From Clitoria ternatea (Eukaryota; Streptophyta; Magnoliopsida; Fabales; Fabaceae), in the NCBI GenBank assembly GCA_037962975.1, contig CM075673.1, forward strand, positions 117,695,001 through 117,759,000: a DNA stretch of 64,000 nucleotides. Direction: 5' to 3'. This document shows positions 48,747-61,187 of this stretch, in pieces. A program made the position numbers and the translations under genes. Each line of letters opens with the position of its first letter. Within the stretch, counting starts at the first letter, position 1. The notes below the pieces were generated by a model. That model was not told the DNA's origin, did not search any database, and worked only from the letters and a program-made list of their open reading frames with translations.

Positions 48747-50007
48747 CTAAAAGCCTATATAGGTTCGCATCATTTAGAATAAGTCATTTTTTGTTAAATA
48801 GTTTAACAACCTTTATTTATCCTTGGAGTAATAGGTCATATGTGAGTTATTCCTAAAATGTCCCTAGTCAAGTATTTACGTGGGGACATGTAAATACATT
48901 AAGACTAGTGTATGAGTGTACTGATGATCTGATCTCACAGATCATGGATATAAATGATATCAAGTCTTCACACGGGTACACATTAAGAGTAATGATGTAC
49001 TGGACAGACCCACCATGAGAACGTTGCATGGATCGTTACATGAATGTCATAAACGATTCTCAATGTGATAATGGTATATGTAGTCCTTTGACCTGAAGTC
49101 ACTACAATTCCTACATAAGGATTTTATTGTTTTAATACAATCAAATGTCTTCTGTAATAAGAGGACTATAAAGGTTGTGGTTAGGCAATGTACAAATTAT
49201 GCAGAGGGATGTGAGTGATGTAGATGGGATTTGTCTCTCCTATGTGATAGGAGTGATATCTATAGGCCACTTGATGGAGTGAGACTAAGGAAATGCATGG
49301 CCATGCTTGAAAGAATAAATATTGGATATTTATTCGGATAAAGTCTACTGCGGTATCAAGTAAAATAAATTGGATCGTACAAGGATGACATGACCATGCC
49401 TTGGGCCCAATTAGGATATCGTGACAAAAGGAATAAACATATAAAATAATTATCACTTATAGGTTATGTTGTTAATAAATAATATTCGAACATAATGATG
49501 CATTGCTAGATGCCGCTCTTATTTTATATTAATAATAAAATAGTTTATTATTAATATAACCGAGTATTTTACCTATAGGGTCACACACATAGAGTAAGCC
49601 CATCAGAAAATAGCTTTTTATTTTAGTTGGACTAAAATAAGACTATTGGGCCTAACTCATTTAGAATGAGTAAGGAGCCCACTTTTTAGAGAGAAAATTA
49701 GGTCAAACCTAAGCCTATAAATAGAGCATAAGATGCTCATAGGCGGCTACCCAAAAGAGACACAAAAATACGCAAAAGTTACAAAAGCTACACGCCGTCA
49801 AACTAGCATTTGGAAGGTGTAGCATTTCTGGTGGGAGTACTCGTGTGGACTCCTAAAGGACGAGGCTACGATTGCTTCGATAATCTTCAAGAGGTAATCC
49901 TAAAACATAATTTTTGTGTGTTTATCTTATGCTTTGAAACACGGCGCTTTGCAAATCCTATGGGAATCCTTGTATTTCCGTTGCTCATACACTAGGGATT
50001 CCTAACA
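48747..50007 (+). repeat. 5-prime LTR of the second copia, lacking its first 15 bp
   Basis: Starts CTAAAAGCC, whereas the other two copies start TGTTGGAAATATGCA before this. It has TATAAATA at 49716 followed by the inverted repeat GAGCAT-aag-ATGCTC, and ends CCTAACA. Confidence 0.92.
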
Positions 50008-50008
50008 G

Positions 50009-50020
50009 TGGTATCAGAGC
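50009..50020 (+). other. Primer binding site of the second copia
   Basis: TGGTATCAGAGC starts two bases after the LTR and matches plant initiator tRNA-Met. Confidence 0.93.
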
Positions 50021-50104
50021 CTGGTTGCAAAACCGTGTTTTGGGCAAATGTTTGTTTAAAGAACATGTAAAAATAAAATAAAATATATTTTACGAAAAGA
50101 ATTG

Positions 50105-50262
50105 TAAAGGTTGCATCCTTTTGCAAAGGTTGCATTTTTTTTTGGATATCTTGCAAAGGTTGCATTTTTAATGAGATATTATGTAAAGGTTGCATTTTTA
50201 ATGAGATATTATGTAAATGTTGCATTTTTTTGAGATATGTTGCAAAGGTTGCACCTTTTGAA
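50105..50262 (+). repeat. TTGCAAAGGTTGCAT leader repeats
   Basis: Five to six units of 23-40 bp built on (T)TGCAAAGGTTGCATTTTT with ATGAGATAT between. They lie about 100 nt after the primer site. The minus frame 49992-50225 is a repeat artefact. Confidence 0.8.
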
Positions 50263-50593
50263 AGCTAATATCAATATATTTTGCTTTATGTATATTGATT
50301 TCTTTTCTCAACATTTTAATTAAAGAACATGTTTTTAGGATGTGCTTTATTATATGAACATGTTGTATGTTACAATGGTGATTGTTTTATATGTGTTCTA
50401 ATTATAAGGCATGTTTTATGTTTATTTAATTAAATTGAAATCAGGGTTGTATGCAATGACGTCTATATGCCTTCTCTTTTCTAATATGAATTGTTCATGT
50501 GAGATTGTGTTTAGAAAGTTTAAGAGTTACACCCTAGCCGTAATGAAAACTAAGATTCAAAAGTTGAAACCTAGTCGTAATGGTATTTTATTT

Positions 50594-51023
50594 ATTTGTA
50601 AATGTTACAAATAAAATATTTGATTTTAATATTATATTTTAAATTCGATTTGTAAAAGTTACAAATCAAATTTTTAATTATTTGTTAAAATTAAAGTTTG
50701 TAAGAGTTACAAATTTAAATAATTTATTCTTATTAATTTTAATAGGATTTGCATTGTTTGTGATCCTTTTAAAATTAATGTGATTTGTAAGAGTTACAAA
50801 TTTAAATAATTTATTCTTATTAATTTTAATAGGATTTGCATCATATGTGATCTTTTTAAAATTAATGTGATTTGTAGGAGTTACAAATTGATTCATATTT
50901 ATTAAATTTAATATGATTTGTAATTGTTACAAATAGAAGATAAGATCTTTATTAAATTTAATAATTTTAAAATCAAATATTTAATCCTTAATAAATTTGA
51001 TAGGATTTGTAAAAGTTACAAAT
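50594..51023 (+). repeat. Seven palindromes ATTTGTAA-nnn-TTACAAAT in the leader
   Basis: 19-nt units start at 50594, 50648, 50696, 50783, 50870, 50916 and 51005. Five are perfect 8-bp stems with loops ATG, AAG, GAG, TTG (with AA before) or AAG; two have one mismatch. The DNA between them is unlike, except for a 90-bp duplication around units 3-5. The frame at 50411-50614 ends in the first unit and shows no domain. 51024-52007 holds three ATAAGGTyTAAAA repeats (51080-51230) and otherwise nothing I recognise. Confidence 0.88.
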
Positions 51024-52007
51024 TAAAGATAAGATCTTTATCAAATTTAATAGGATTCGAAATAAAATATCTTGAACTCTAGAGATAAGGTCTAAAATTT
51101 AAACCTTGATCGTTCCTAAAAATTAGGATGATTGTTGAGACTCTAGAGATAAGGTTTAAAAGTTAAACTTTGATTATTGCTATTTTAGGATAATTATAAG
51201 GGTCAAAAGATAAGGTTTAAAAGTTAAATCTTGGCTGTTTCAAAATTAAAGATTTCAAATTGTTTGAAATCATAACCGAATATTTTGAGCTGTTAATGGT
51301 TAGTGGGACGTTCTGGCTAGGAAAGATTTGGTACTTAAGCGGTCACTCCGGACCCACCTCTCTTTCCTGGGAACTAACCTGATTACAGTACTAAATATTT
51401 GGGTTGGAACACCCCTTGACCCTGTCTGTTGAACGGTCAACAGAGCCGCCAAACTTCCTTGCGTAGTTTTCCTTTTATGACCCCGCGTGTTTAATTATGT
51501 GTTTTAAAATTTATTTTATTTTAAATACAATTGATTACTCTATTAATTGATTAATTAACACGTCCAGCGGTGAATGGTTATGGTCTTAGATTTTTTTATT
51601 TAATTTTAAATACAGCCTACGTGTTGTGCCTTTCTCTATTCTTAAATTTCTTCTCTCAACCCTTCACTCGTATGTAAAACCAGTTTTCTTTATTACATTG
51701 TAATCTTGGAAAAGCCAACAAGGTGGAGACCTAGAAGAAACCTAGAGTGGTGATGGATATGACCTTGAAAGCAACAAAGGAGTGGTGACTCTAGGAGGAT
51801 GGTGGTTTCAAGAAGTAGGACTTCATGAAGTCAAGACACTACAGTTTCTTTAGGTTTATTTTATTTTATTTTATTTTCTAGAAAGACCATAACCATCTCA
51901 CAATTTTTGATTGCATGTTTTGGAGTTTTATTTTACGTTAAAGCATTTAATGAAAGTCGGTAATGAACAATAAGAAAATTGAAATTCCTCAAGCCCGACA
52001 ATCATAC

Positions 52008-52565
52008 CTTCCAATAAGTAATAACGTCTAACTTGATATAAATAAAGTGCAGGTTACGTCATAGTTGGGTGCCTTTATTTATGTTTAGTAGGACATGATT
52101 GGATAATTGGATTATCCAAGTATTATTAAGTTTTATTCAAATAGACTTTTTTCAATTGGATTGGAAAAACCTAAAGGTATGAACAGTCTAAAACGCGTTC
52201 TAATAAACAACAGTCATCAATGCTAGTTTCAATAAAGTGTAGGTTCTGCCAAAGCAGGGTGCTTTTATTGATATTAGTAAAGGATGATGGATAATTGGAT
52301 TATCCAACCATTTATTATTGGACTTATCTTGGTAACTTTAATCAGATTAAAGAACGTAGAAACATTAATATTAAGTTTAAACGCCTTCTAATAAGTAACA
52401 CTCGTCGAGACTAATGTCAATAAATAGTGGGCCTGCCAAAGCAGGGTGCTATCATTTATATTAGTAAGGCGCGATGGGATAATTGTAATATCCAAATTGT
52501 TTTTATTAGGCCTAAACTTAACTAAGTTTTTCAATTGGATTTAAAATAACTTAGAGGCGTAAGGA
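52008..52565 (+). repeat. Three tandem units of 187 bp with an inner palindrome
   Basis: Units start at about 52008, 52195 and 52382, with shared blocks CTAATAAGTAACA, CAATAAAGTG-AGG and GCAGGGTGC. Each has a dyad: TTGGATAAT-tgg-ATTATCCAA (52099), TGGATAAT-tgg-ATTATCCA (52288), and a decayed form at 52477. No open frame spans them. Confidence 0.85.
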
Positions 52566-54289
52566 TTGAGCTTAAATTCATAAGATGAATAAGGATAAAG
52601 AGTTACCCACTCAATCATCCAAGAGTTGCATGAGATGCAATTGGAAATGTGTTTCCTACCTAAATAACCAAGGGTTGGGCGATCAGCCAAAGCTGACTCA
52701 ACATTAGGCCAAATATGGATCTTGGCCCACTAAAAAAATCTTCCAATGAGATTTTTTTTATGATTCAGTGAGGGTATTTGTTTTGAATCAAAATAGTGGG
52801 AGACAACATATTTATTTAATGACCAAAATTTAAATATGTTTTAAATAGAAGTGATAGATTTGCATGTAATTTGTTTTAGAATAACCATGATATACCAAAT
52901 ATTGTTTTGTTGCAATCTGTCCTTTGGAAGGATACTTTATCTAAAAAAATGCCTAGATAGGTATTGAGACTTGAGAATTATCTTCATTAAAGATGAAGCG
53001 GAAGTGTGTCATGTTTGGCTTATATATCATCTATGGTTGGGTCTTGAATACCCTATGGAGTCTGCATAAACTCTGAGCTATAAAAGGCAATATGAATATA
53101 TGGGAGATATACGATATGATCGTATATAGACTTTATTAAGGCCAAATTAGTCTGGAAGTCTAAAAGGTGATCAAGAAAAGAAATTGTTTCCAGTTTTAGC
53201 CAAAATAAGACATTGAAATAATTTGTCTAAAGAACTTGAAGGAGTTCAAAAGAAAGGGAAGTAAGACTTCCACTACAGGTCATGTTATAGAAGTCAAGTT
53301 ATTTTACTTCACTAACATTAGTATCAGATACTAGTAGTAGATCTCAAATTTTGAAAGATCAAGGAAGTAGATCACTTGTTAAGGGTGGAGAAATCTGTAT
53401 AAAATTAAGCAAAAGTTGCTACAATAAAGATAAGATCTTTACCTATTGGGCTAGTTAGTGAACTAGACATTATGCATATTGTTTCTTGTTAGACAAGAAA
53501 TGTTTTTCTTATTATAAAATAACTTTATTTCTTCAAATAGATGTTGATGCACAACTGAGTAATGGATTCCACATCCTAAATCTCAAAACACCCATTTATA
53601 ACAACTGCCAAAGTAGGTTAAAATAAATGATTTTGAACCTTACTTACATGGTATTTTCTCCTAAGGCAAATGGATAAGAAACACATTTTCTAAATACCAT
53701 TAATGTGGTTATATGGACTCTTTTTGATTTTGGAATCAATGGAGACATGTAAATCTTATTTATTGGAGAGATAATTAAGACTTCATTCATTGAAAAGATG
53801 AGTAATCTATTATCTAATACATAACGATGTATGTGGGCCTATTGGAACAATAACTAGATATGTTTTTCAATACTTCAACATACTAATTGAAAAGTCAATG
53901 AGTATGGATTTATATAACATAAGTTAAAAAGTCTTTGAAAAGTTCAAAGAATTCATAATGAAGTGAAAAACTAAATTGACAAGACAATTAAAGCTCTTGA
54001 TTAGATCAAGATAGCAAATAATTTGAGTTATAAGTTTGATAACTATCTAATAGAGTGAGAGATTACCTCTTAACTCATTCATCATGGAATGCCTTAATAG
54101 CATCTCTACGGGGAAAAGTTAAACCTTGTTGGACATAGTTTGATTATTGATTATTATCAAACATCTCTAACTCCTTCAATGTTTCTTTATTAACAAAATT
54201 TCCATACTTAACCATGTTCCATCTTAGACTTTCTTAAAGAAACCATATATGATATGGACTAGGAAGAAACCTAGTATGTCTTTACTAAT

Positions 54290-55640
54290 AATTTGGAACT
54301 ATGACGCTTCTATAGAGCATCCAACTCTGACAAGGTCGGATCCAAATTAGATAAATGTCTTCTGTGAGATACCCAAAGAAAGCTAAGGGTTATCAATTCT
54401 ACAATCCATCTGAGAATAAAAGGCTTGTTGCTTAGAATGTTGTATTCTTGAATAAGAGTACATCCCTTAAAGAATCAGTGGGAGGATGGTACAACTTGAT
54501 GAAATTCAAGTATCACAAAGCATTTAAAAGTCAAGGATGGACTTGGAGCAAAAATCACAAATTGTTGTGAAATCCTTAGCTCCGGTAGCACAAGACTTGC
54601 GTAAGATCAAATAGGATATGTCACCAAACCTGAAAGATATGGATATCTTATAAATCAGGAAGGAGGCATATTGCTAAATAACCAAGCTTCTTATGAAGAG
54701 GCCAATGCAAGTTTAGATTCTAAGACATGGCATAAGACCATGGGATTTGAAATGGGTTCCATGTATATTAACAAGGTATGAACCTTGGTTGACACACCTA
54801 AAGGGTAAAACCTATAGGATGCAAGCGGGTTTTCAAAAGGAAAACTAAACATGGATGGTAATAAAAGTACCTTTAAAAGCAAGATTGAAAAAATTCAATT
54901 AGCTTAAAAACCATTTAGATCCTGCTTATTGTAGCAGTATACCACCATTATGAGATATGGTAGATAGATGTCAAGATGGAAATCATCTTGAGGATGTGTA
55001 TGTGACACAACCTAAAGGCCTTTTATGCCTAAAACATCTAGGAAGGTATGTGAACTGCAAATGTTCTATTTATGGACTAAAGAAAGCTTTTAGAAGCTAG
55101 AATCTTCATTAAAGAATGAAGATAAATCTTGTGACTATAAAAAGGTTAGTAACTGCACAATTATAGTTCTAGTATTACATGCAGAAGACATGCTTCTTCT
55201 AGAACTAATAATATTCTCATTCTATAGTCAAAAGTATCCTTAAACACTTAAGAAGGACTAAGGATTTAATCTTGATAAATGGAAGATGAGCTCGTTGTAA
55301 AGGTTACATCGATGTCAATTTTTGAGTAATTTGAAAGACTTAAGATTGCAATCAAAATATATGTGTTGTCAACATGGTTACGATGTATGCTTGAAAGGTT
55401 CAAAGCAAGAAACAATCATTGGTTCTACTAACAAATCTAAGTATTTTGCTATGTTAAATTACAAAAGAAGTCAATTTACATTTAATCATTCCAAATGTTT
55501 TGTATCCTATGAGTTTCCACTGTGATGACAATGGAACCATAGAACAATATAAGGAAGTGGATTAATTCAAGCATATACTTAAATACTTCCATCTTTGGAA
55601 GATGTGAAAATATGCAATGTGCATACCAACAAAATTGTTG
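54290..55640 (+). pseudogene. Remnants of copia integrase and reverse transcriptase
   Basis: Broken translations recognisable by eye: an integrase C-terminal block near 54340-54460 (PKKAKGYQFYNPSENKRL), the reverse transcriptase start near 54780-54890 (KPIGCKRVFKRKT), a VYVTQPKG-type block near 55000, and YGLKKA near 55075. Stops and frameshifts occur every few dozen codons. 52566-54289 probably holds the rest of gag and integrase, but I cannot pin it down. Confidence 0.65.
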
Positions 55641-55727
55641 GGAACCCACTAGTAAAACCGCTTACATAGTAAAAACATAAGGGCACTGTAGACGTCATTG
55701 GGCATTAACCTTATCGGCTCTAAGTGC

Positions 55728-57014
55728 AAGTGGGAGATTGTTGGAAATATGCACTAAAAGCCTATATAGGTTCGCATCATTTAGAATAAGTCATTTTTTG
55801 TTAAATAGTTTAACAACCTTTATTTATCCTTGGAGTAATAGGTCATATGTGAGTTATTCCTAAAATGTCCCTAGTCAAGTATTTACGTGGGGACATGTAA
55901 ATACATTAAGACTAGTGTATGAGTGTACTGATGATCTGATCTCACAGATCATGGATATAAATGATATCAAGTCTTCACACGGGTACACATTAAGAGTAAT
56001 GATGTACTGGACAGACCCACCATGAGAACGTTGCATGGATCGTTACATGAATGTCATAAACGATTCTCAATGTGATAATGGTATATGTAGTCCTTTGACC
56101 TGAAGTCACTACAATTCCTACATAAGGAGTTTATTGTTTTAATACAATCAAATGTCTTCTGTAATAAGAGGACTATAAAGGTTGTGGTTAGGCAATGTAC
56201 AAATTATGCAGAGGGATGTGAGTGATGTAGATGGGATTTGTCTCTCCTATGTGACAGGAGTGATATCTATAGGCCACTTGATGGAGTGAGACTAAGGAAA
56301 TGCATGGCCATGCTTGAAAGAATAAATATTGGATATTTATTCGGATAAAGTCTACTGCGGTATCAAGTAAAATAAATTGGACCGTACAAGGATGACATGA
56401 CCATGCCTTGGGCCCAATTAGGATATCGTGACAAAAGGAATAAACATATAAAATAATTATCACTTATAGGTTATGTTGTTAATAAATAATATTCGGACAT
56501 AATGATGCATTGCTAGATGCCGCTCTTATTTTATATTAATAATAAAATAGTTTATTATTAATATAACCGAGTATTTTACCTATAGGGTCACACACATAGA
56601 GTAAGCCCATCAGAAAATAGCTTTTTATTTTAGTTGGACTAAAATAAGACTATTGGGCCTAACTCATTTAGAATGAGTAAGGAGCCCACTTTTTAGAGAG
56701 AAAATTAGGTCAAACCTAAGCCTATAAATAGAGCATAAGATGCTCAAAGGCGGCTACCCAAAAGAGACACAAAAATACGCAAAAGTTGCAAAAGCTACAC
56801 GCCGTCAAACTAGCATTTGGAAGGTGTAGCATTTCTGGTGGGAGTACTCGTGTGGACTCCTAAAGGACGAGGCTACGATTGCTTCGATATTCTTCAAGAG
56901 GTAATCCTAAAACGCAATTTTTGTGTGTTTATCTTATGCTTTGAAACACGGCGCTTTGCAAATCCTATGGGAATCCTTGTATTTCCGCTGCTCATACACT
57001 AGGGATTCCTAACA
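55728..57014 (+). repeat. Polypurine tract and 3-prime LTR of the second copia
   Basis: AAGTGGGAGAT runs into the LTR TGTTGGAAATATGC at 55739. The LTR is 1276 bp with TATAAATA at 56723. It is followed by the target copy CACAA and G1 LTR sequence. Confidence 0.92.
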
Positions 57015-58128
57015 CACAACTCACTCTCAAACAAGTATAATAATTCGCTAGTATCTAGATACTAAAAAGATTGGCCTTCAGTTAGGGGTCCTACTTGACA
57101 CCCTATGAATCCGACTTGGTCTACTGAGCCATGCTTGGCTCTCCACCTCAACCACAGGGTCCTACTTGACCACTGGGTAGCTCAACTGGATCCTACTTGA
57201 TCACGGAAGCCAAAAACGAAGGGCGAAATATACCGTTAGCCATCCACAACCATACAAATCACATGTGTTTATTTTAAATTCTATTTCTCTTTATTAATTG
57301 GCACAAAGACCTCACTTTTAATTACATAAGGTGGCCACGTAGACCCGACCCATATTTTAAACGTCAAGGTGGCCACATAGACTTGGCCCACATTTCAAAC
57401 ACCAGGGCAGCCACATAGACCCGACCCAATCATAAAATCTCATACCATCAAGGATCAATAAAAACATTTAACTTTCAAACAAAAACGGTGGCTACACAGA
57501 CCAGACCCACATCACATATATTTAATCACATTCGTACAACCATTAAGGCATAATAAATGCAATCATCATAATCATCATACAAATTCAATTTCACATGCAT
57601 CACATACTAACTATCATAATTCATAGATTTTAAAACCACCATTTTCATAATTGTAAATTACATCATTCTATGTCTCGTACCTACTTCCTTATAATGACCT
57701 ATTGCATAAACATAATTTAATTTCTATATTATCAATTACATTATTCTCTTTTTTGAACTCCAAATTGGAGTCGAAACCAAATTCTAATACACTAGGACTC
57801 TAGACACCTCTGTTACCTCGATTCCACGCTTTTGGTAGTTGTTCTAAGTGTCGATTATGTCTACTAACTTGACAACTCCCCACTCTGGTTCTGATTCCGA
57901 ATTCTACCTCGTTCAACGGCTTCTTGAAGCTCAGTCCGCTTTCTATGGTTACTGAAACAAATATCCATTAGCCGTTAACAACACCCATTACTTTAAAGAC
58001 CATTGCCAAGATCCATTTTTCCATAAAATTGCAAAAACAAAAACCCCCATGCATGAGCCATACACGGCCTAAAGAGAGAAATAGAGAGAGGAAAACATGA
58101 AATTGAACCCACTTTTAGACTCACCTCG
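57015..58128 (-). repeat. Right LTR of G1, second duplicate
   Basis: Copy of 45425-46538 at a constant offset of 11590 with few substitutions; no gene. It ends CCTCG, the expected left target duplication of the Tekay element. Confidence 0.88.
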
Positions 58129-60224
58129 TATAACACCCTCTGTTATATCTCAATAATTTCTAAAAAATTCATGAAATTTTTTTTTACTAAAAATATAATC
58201 ACTAAAAGAAACTATCAGAGCAAAATTACATACAATATTTCTGAAATACCTCATGAATTATCATTAAAATTTCTAAAGTAATTTTACATTCATCCAAATA
58301 AAATAGATATTAAACATCATTAGAAAGAGAGGAAACTCCGTGGCCCAAGAGCAGTTGCCTATTGACATTATTTATTCATTGGACCACGGTATTCATACTG
58401 AGCTCCCTTTCTAGTATGTGCTATATATACTATCGAGACTCTTTGATCCTGCCCTTTGTACAATCCATCAATTCAAACATATGAAACAAAACATGGAGAA
58501 AGGAGTGAGAAACAGAATATAATATTCCCAAATGGGACATAAGAAATAAAGGGTTTTTACAAACTAGTATAATAATATCAATCACAATGACATACACAAT
58601 CAATTATGAATGTATGAATGTTATGTAATATCTTCATCATAACTTACCTATATATGCGGGCCCCTTAAATTTTAATTTGCACTGGGCCAACCAGGAGTTT
58701 ACATTGTTCCATAATTCCGGATAATAATAACATGAATAGCTCAACTGGTATGGAAACACTTAGAGACTAGTCAGATTGAGAAGGTTTTTATTGTGAAAGT
58801 ACCCGACACTAGGGAGCTACCCCAGGTCCCCTGAAGCACCCTTTCACACCCTCTCATCCCAAGGCTCACAATTAAGCCTCCTCTAATGTATCCTCGGTTT
58901 CTATAATCCGTCCCCAGACAATATCATTTTGTTTCTCTTTGATGATTCATGATGCATGAACTACTCGCGTATTTAGTTGGTTAAGGCTTTTAGAAACTCA
59001 ATTATATTATCAGGGCCTACGAATCGCGACATAGCCACCCCAGTAAACTGTACTTTTTCAACTTCTCAAATACACACATAGAATTTTAGTACAGTTCCTT
59101 TTCAAATCACAAATCAAATCTCCTTATAATTTGAGTTTCAAAGCCTTAAATATATTTCACAACCTTCTTTAGAAAGTTTATAGGTCAATTCAAAATCAAT
59201 TTCTAAAAACTCGAATTCGGAATTATCAATCTTTAAAACCTTAGTACTTGAAAATTTTGTATAATATTTTTATACATTTTGAAAATAATATGTATATATA
59301 TATATATTAAAATTATTAGTAAAAATTTATTTTTATAAAATAATTTCTCTTTCTGTTAAACTAACTAAAAATCTAAATTTTAGTAAAGATATATACATAT
59401 ATATTAAAAGATAAAAAGAGATTTCTAAAAACTTATGTAGTTTTATTGAAATCTAAGAAATTTCTTAAAAGTAATTTGAATAAAGATGAATAAGTAAATA
59501 AAGAAGTAGGAGATAAGTAAATTCTTACTGAATTTTAGCTTTCTGTCATGCTTACTATATGCTCAAACTCTACAGTACAAGATTATCAATCATAATCAAA
59601 CATTGTCAATCACAATCAAACATCATAAAACATAAATAAATATTAACAATCATAATCAAATCAAATAATTAAACATCAGTTATAAATATGATAATTTAAA
59701 ATTAAATGATTATTTAATTTAATAAAGTTTGTTTTAAGTTTTATGGTCAATTCCTCGCACAGGTCTGTGTAAATCCAAGATAGTCCAGTCCTTGCATAGG
59801 TCTAGTTTAGTCCATATAAGTCATAAATAGTCTAAGTCCTTGCATAGGTTCAGTCAAGTCCATAATAGTTCAAGTCCTTGCATAGGTTCAATCCAGTCCG
59901 CATAGGTCATAATAATTCAAGTTCTTGAATAAATATTTCAGATATTAAGTTACACAAGATGCTTAATTTATTAATAACAATTATTATAAATTTTAAGTTA
60001 AAAGTTATTATTTTAAAATAATAATACTGTTATGTTTAAAAGGAGTAGGAGACTCCTCCCAATATTCTTATATATTTTTATATTATATCATTATCTCACC
60101 CCCCTTACCTTGATTTGCTACCAAAAGTGAATTCGCTCTGCGCCTCCAAGTTCTAACAAAATATTAATACTAATTTATTTCAGTATGAGCATAAGATGAA
60201 AATTAAGATTGCTATCAGAATGAT

Positions 60225-60600
60225 AAATAGTAAATACGCATAGTAATAGTAAATAGTAATGTTAAATAGTAAATCATTAATAGTAACGGTAAATAGTAAT
60301 TTTTGAATAGTAATAGTAAATAGTAAATCGTGAATAGTAAATTTTGAATAGTAGTAGTAAATGGTAAATCAGAAACAATAATAGTAAATAGTAAATTTTG
60401 AATAGTAATGGTAAATAGTAAATCTTGAATAGTAATGGTAAATAGTAAATTTTAAATAGTAACAACAACTAATAAATTTTGAATAATAACGGTAAATGAT
60501 AAATTTGAATAATAATAGTAAATGGTAAATTGTGAATAGTGACAATAAATAGTAAATTTTAAATAGTAAAGGTAAGTAGTAAAAATAACACAGTGGTAAT
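60225..60600. repeat. AATAGTAA minisatellite in the Tekay LTR
   Basis: Many units of 8-30 bp built on GAATAGTAATAGTAAATAGTAAAT. The first duplicate breaks inside the same array at 48746. The frame 60277-60468 (LLFKIYYLPL repeats) is an artefact of it. A second array at 60890-60985 has three units with CACTATTCATGATGTAAGTATT. Confidence 0.88.
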
Positions 60601-60833
60601 TTATTTTTACCATAGTAACTTATTCATAATAATAATAGTATATTAATAGTTTAAGAGTACTAAAAAGAATAATCTAAATAATCATAAAAGAGTTTAGAAG
60701 AAAAATATTATTACCTTACACCTTCGGCAGAATCTCTTTTTACGAGAAGAACTTACTTCCCTCTAATTCCTTAAGTACTATCTCTCTAGATTCTCTCTCT
60801 AATTTTGGTGTGGAAATGTTGTAAATGAGCCAT

Positions 60834-60842
60834 CTATTTATA
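60834..60842 (-). promoter_or_regulatory. TATA box of the Tekay LTR
   Basis: GTATAAATAGATGG on minus, about 350 bp from the LTR start at 61187, which is a usual U3 length for this lineage. Confidence 0.6.
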
Positions 60843-61187
60843 CGAAGAAAATTTTACTATTTAAGATTACTTAATTATTTATTTTACTATTCATAATGTA
60901 AGTATTCACCCACCGGTCACTATTCATGATGTAAGTATTTACCCACTGGTCACTATTCATGATGTAAGTATTTACCCACCGATGATGTAAGTGATGATGT
61001 CGGCAGTGGCATTTTGGTTATTAGATGAAAGGTTAAGGGTATTTTTGTCATTCTCAAAAAATGAAAAAAATATAAAAATTCCAAAAAATTATAAATTATA
61101 TAACAATCAAAAAGTTCTAAAGAACTATAATCAAATTCCTTTGAAATTTTATTTTAAATAAGAAATAATGAAATTAGGGGTGTTACA

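Larger units (their letters stand above)
48747..57014 (+). mobile_element. Second Ty1/copia element, coding region degenerate
   Basis: 5-prime LTR 48747-50007 (first 15 bases missing), initiator-Met primer site, 5731-bp interior, polypurine tract, 3-prime LTR 55739-57014. The right target duplication CACAA is at 57015-57019; the left partner survives at 44146-44150. The interior has an unusually long repeat-rich leader and a pol full of stops. The LTRs are nearly identical although pol is ruined, so this copy must have been moved by proteins of another element. Confidence 0.88.
44166..60336. repeat. Tandem duplication, junction at 48746/48747
   Basis: Copy 1 is 44166-48746 (4581 bp) and copy 2 is 48747-60336 (11590 bp). 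They differ by 7009 bp; the copia interior (5731) plus one LTR (1276) is 7007, and the LTRs differ by 2 bp in length. So copy 1 equals copy 2 after loss of the interior and one LTR. The junction shares only one base between both parents. Confidence 0.9.

Noticed and set aside
50009..50020. Possible tRNA-Met gene fragment (also at 25130 and 42744)
   Set aside because: Only the 12 bases complementary to the tRNA end are present, right beside an LTR, so they are primer binding sites.
45227..57002. A 61-codon frame at 45227, 49810 and 56817 that is almost identical three times
   Set aside because: The three copies are the same part of three copia LTRs, downstream of the TATA box. Conservation comes from LTR identity, and no domain is visible.
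60277..60468. Hydrophobic 63-codon frame that looks like membrane repeats
   Set aside because: It is a translation of the AATAGTAA minisatellite on the reverse strand.
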